From DASYYE01 sp035946955 (GTDB taxonomy: Bacteria; Actinomycetota; Actinomycetes; Streptosporangiales; Streptosporangiaceae), in contig DASYYE010000582.1 in NCBI GenBank assembly GCA_035946955.1, forward strand, positions 1 through 54,078: 54,078 nucleotides of DNA, written 5' to 3'. Positions 52,392-54,078 of the stretch are shown in pieces. The number at the start of each line of letters is the position of its first letter. Position 1 is the stretch's first letter. Under the pieces are notes generated by a model that did no database searches, was not told the DNA's origin, and worked only from the letters and a program-made list of their open reading frames with translations. A program made the translations under genes and the position numbers.

Positions 52392-54078
52392 TCAGGTCGT
52401 CACGACCGCGAGTGACGTGGGCGGGAGCGTGGCGGACTCCTTGGTCACATAGACACCCGCGCGCGACGCAGCGACCACCTCCCCCGCCGGACGGCCGAGA
52501 GGCACGGTGACGCCATCAGTGCCCAGGTTGACCGCGATACACAATCCCCCCCGCCACACGACCAGCCAGCGCCCCTCCTCACTGGACTCCACGCGAACCC
52601 CGGACAGCTGCGGCTCGGTGAGCTCCGGACGGGACCGGCGCAGCGCGATCAGCTCCCGGTACCAGGACAGCAGTTCCGCGTGGCGGTCGCCGAACCGCTC
52701 CTCCCAGTCCAGCTTGGAACGCACGAACGTCACCGGATCCTGCGGGTCAGGGATGCCAGCCGGATCCCAGCCGGACCTCGCGAACTCGGCGCACCGGCCC
52801 TCGGCGACCTCATGGGCGAGTTCCGGGTCCTGGTGGTCGGTGAAGTACTGCCACGGTGTGCTGGCACCCCATTCCTCGCCCATGAACAGCATCGGCGTGT
52901 ACGGCGAGGTGAGCACCAGTCCGGCGGCGACCTTGAGGTGGTCCAGTGACACGGAGGCCGAGATACGGTCACCGGTGGCCCGGTTGCCGACCTGGTCATG
53001 GTTCTGCAGATAGCCCAGGAGCCGGTGGGCGGGCACCCGGAACGTGTCGAGCTGACGCCCATGGCTGCGCCCACGAAACGATGACCAGGTGCCATCATGG
53101 AAGTAGCCACGGGTGAGCGTCTTAGCCAGCGCGGCCAGCGACCCGAAGTCGCCGTAGTACCCCTGCCGCTCCCCCGTGACCGCGGCGTGGACGGCGTGGT
53201 GGAAGTCGTCGCTCCACTGGGCGGTCAGCCCATACCCGCCCGCCTCACGGGAGGTGACCAGCCGCGGGTCGTTGGTGTCGGACTCGGCGATGACGACCAG
53301 GTCACGGTTGAGCCGTGCGGCGAGTGCCTGCACCTCGGCCGCGAGTTCCTCCAGGAAGTGCAGGGCACGGTGGTCCTCCAGTGCGTGCACCGCGTCCAGC
53401 CGCAGCCCGTCCAGGTGGTAGTCGCGCAGCCACATGAGCGCGTTGCCGATCAGGAACTCTCGCACCTCGTCGGAGCCGGGCTGGTCGAGGTTGACCGCGG
53501 GCCCCCACGGCGTGACGTGCGCCTGTGTGAAGTAGGGGCCGAAGTCGGCGAGCCGGTTCCCCGGGCCGAGGTGGTTGTACACGACGTCGAGGACGACGGC
53601 CAGGCGGCGGGCGTGGCAGGCGTCCACGAACCGTTTCAGCGCGTCCGGCCCCCCGTATGGGTCGTGCACCGACCACAGGCCCACGTTGTCGTAGCCCCAG
53701 CCGTGGTTGCCGGGGAAGGAGTTCACCGGCATCACCTCGACGGTGCCGACACCGAGGCTGGTGAGGTGCCCGAGCCGGTCGATTGCCGCGTCGAACGTGC
53801 CTTCCTGGGTGAACGTCCCGACGTGCAGTTCGTAGACCACCGAGCCGGGCAGCGGGACTCCCCGCCACCCGTGGTCCGTCCACTGGAAAGCCGAATGGTC
53901 GTAGGTCCGGCTTGCCTGGTCGATCCCAGACGGCTGCCACGGCGAGCGGGGGTCCGCCAGCGGCTCCCCCCCGTCCAGGCGGAACGCGTAGTCCACACCG
54001 TGGTCGGCGTCCGCGACGTCTGCCTCCCACCATCCGGAGTCTCCGCTGGGCCGCATCGGGTGGGCCTCGCCGTGTGTC
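52392..54078 (-). CDS. treZ: Malto-oligosyltrehalose trehalohydrolase, 5' end outside window
   Basis: The frame is open to the right edge (THGEAHPMRPSGDSGWWEAD), so the start lies beyond 54078. The visible 561 residues contain the TreZ GH13 barrel: VVYELHVGTFTQEGTFDAAI, the nucleophile Asp in HLDGLRLDAVHAL, the acid Glu in VVIAESDTNDPRL and LQNHDQVGNRA. TreZ releases trehalose from maltooligosyl-trehalose made by TreY, whose gene is expected just upstream outside the window. No neighbours on this side belong to the pathway. Confidence 0.93.
   Translation of the reverse strand, partial: THGEAHPMRPSGDSGWWEADVADADHGVDYAFRLDGGEPLADPRSPWQPSGIDQASRTYDHSAFQWTDHGWRGVPLPGSVVYELHVGTFTQEGTFDAAIDRLGHLTSLGVGTVEVMPVNSFPGNHGWGYDNVGLWSVHDPYGGPDALKRFVDACHARRLAVVLDVVYNHLGPGNRLADFGPYFTQAHVTPWGPAVNLDQPGSDEVREFLIGNALMWLRDYHLDGLRLDAVHALEDHRALHFLEELAAEVQALAARLNRDLVVIAESDTNDPRLVTSREAGGYGLTAQWSDDFHHAVHAAVTGERQGYYGDFGSLAALAKTLTRGYFHDGTWSSFRGRSHGRQLDTFRVPAHRLLGYLQNHDQVGNRATGDRISASVSLDHLKVAAGLVLTSPYTPMLFMGEEWGASTPWQYFTDHQDPELAHEVAEGRCAEFARSGWDPAGIPDPQDPVTFVRSKLDWEERFGDRHAELLSWYRELIALRRSRPELTEPQLSGVRVESSEEGRWLVVWRGGLCIAVNLGTDGVTVPLGRPAGEVVAASRAGVYVTKESATLPPTSLAVVTT

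Noticed and set aside
1..54078. tRNA, rRNA, transposase or integrase genes
   Set aside because: No cloverleaf-like sequence, rRNA motif or DDE/tyrosine-recombinase protein was seen on either strand; short tRNAs could be missed by eye.

Overview
The window is G+C-rich actinomycete DNA. Many genes start with GTG, ATGA/GTGA stop-start overlaps are common, and the regulators present (a large SARP/AfsR-type protein, IclR, PadR, NarL-type and CitB-type response regulators, an ECF sigma factor) fit a filamentous, antibiotic-producing soil actinomycete. I saw no rRNA, tRNA, CRISPR array or intact insertion sequence, and I do not name a genus.

Region 1 (1-15146) looks like part of a natural-product gene cluster. 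A nonribosomal peptide synthetase runs off the left edge. It carries an N-terminal formyltransferase, a truncated condensation domain, an adenylation domain whose pocket reads as glycine, and an embedded N-methyltransferase. A seven-gene, tightly coupled minus-strand operon (12778 to 4970) encodes two ATP-grasp ligases, a class V PLP enzyme, two divergent EPSP-synthase-like enolpyruvyl transferases, a DinB-fold protein and a SAM methyltransferase. A thiolase, a PIG-L deacetylase and a sensorless CitA/CitB-like two-component pair flank it. Two direct-repeat arrays lie in the intergenic regions, one with the 11-bp heptamer spacing of SARP sites. I do not recognise this gene combination, and it is the best candidate for an undescribed system.

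Region 2 (15160-20617) holds a frameshifted hypothetical gene, a membrane protein, a three-gene NarL-type signalling operon (two kinases, one with a degenerate ATPase domain, plus a regulator), a STAS protein and a small basic protein. Region 3 (20652-26491) is a complete PTS-driven dihydroxyacetone kinase system: HPr, DhaM, an IclR regulator, a dedicated Enzyme I, DhaL, DhaK and a glycerol-type aquaporin, preceded by two perfect palindromes.

Region 4 (26649-38434) is mixed accessory DNA. It contains a secreted protein with 14 Cys-containing repeats, a PadR-controlled membrane protein, a secreted protein of unknown function, a VapBC-like toxin-antitoxin pair, and a less G+C-rich island with a two-TM DUF5753-like protein and a RibD-like deaminase. 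It ends with a broken double-psi beta-barrel gene, a START-domain protein and an ECF sigma/partner pair. Several genes here and in region 2 carry single-base discrepancies in short homopolymers, which suggests sequencing error as much as decay.

Region 5 (38631-47744) is a respiratory block, cydA-cydB-(zwf-like)-ndh-cydD-cydC, in which a glucose-6-phosphate dehydrogenase homologue with an altered active site and a type II NADH dehydrogenase sit between the cytochrome bd structural and assembly genes. Region 6 (48041-54078) contains the AfsR-like regulator with near-identical TPR units, a two-TM protein and the incomplete treZ gene.
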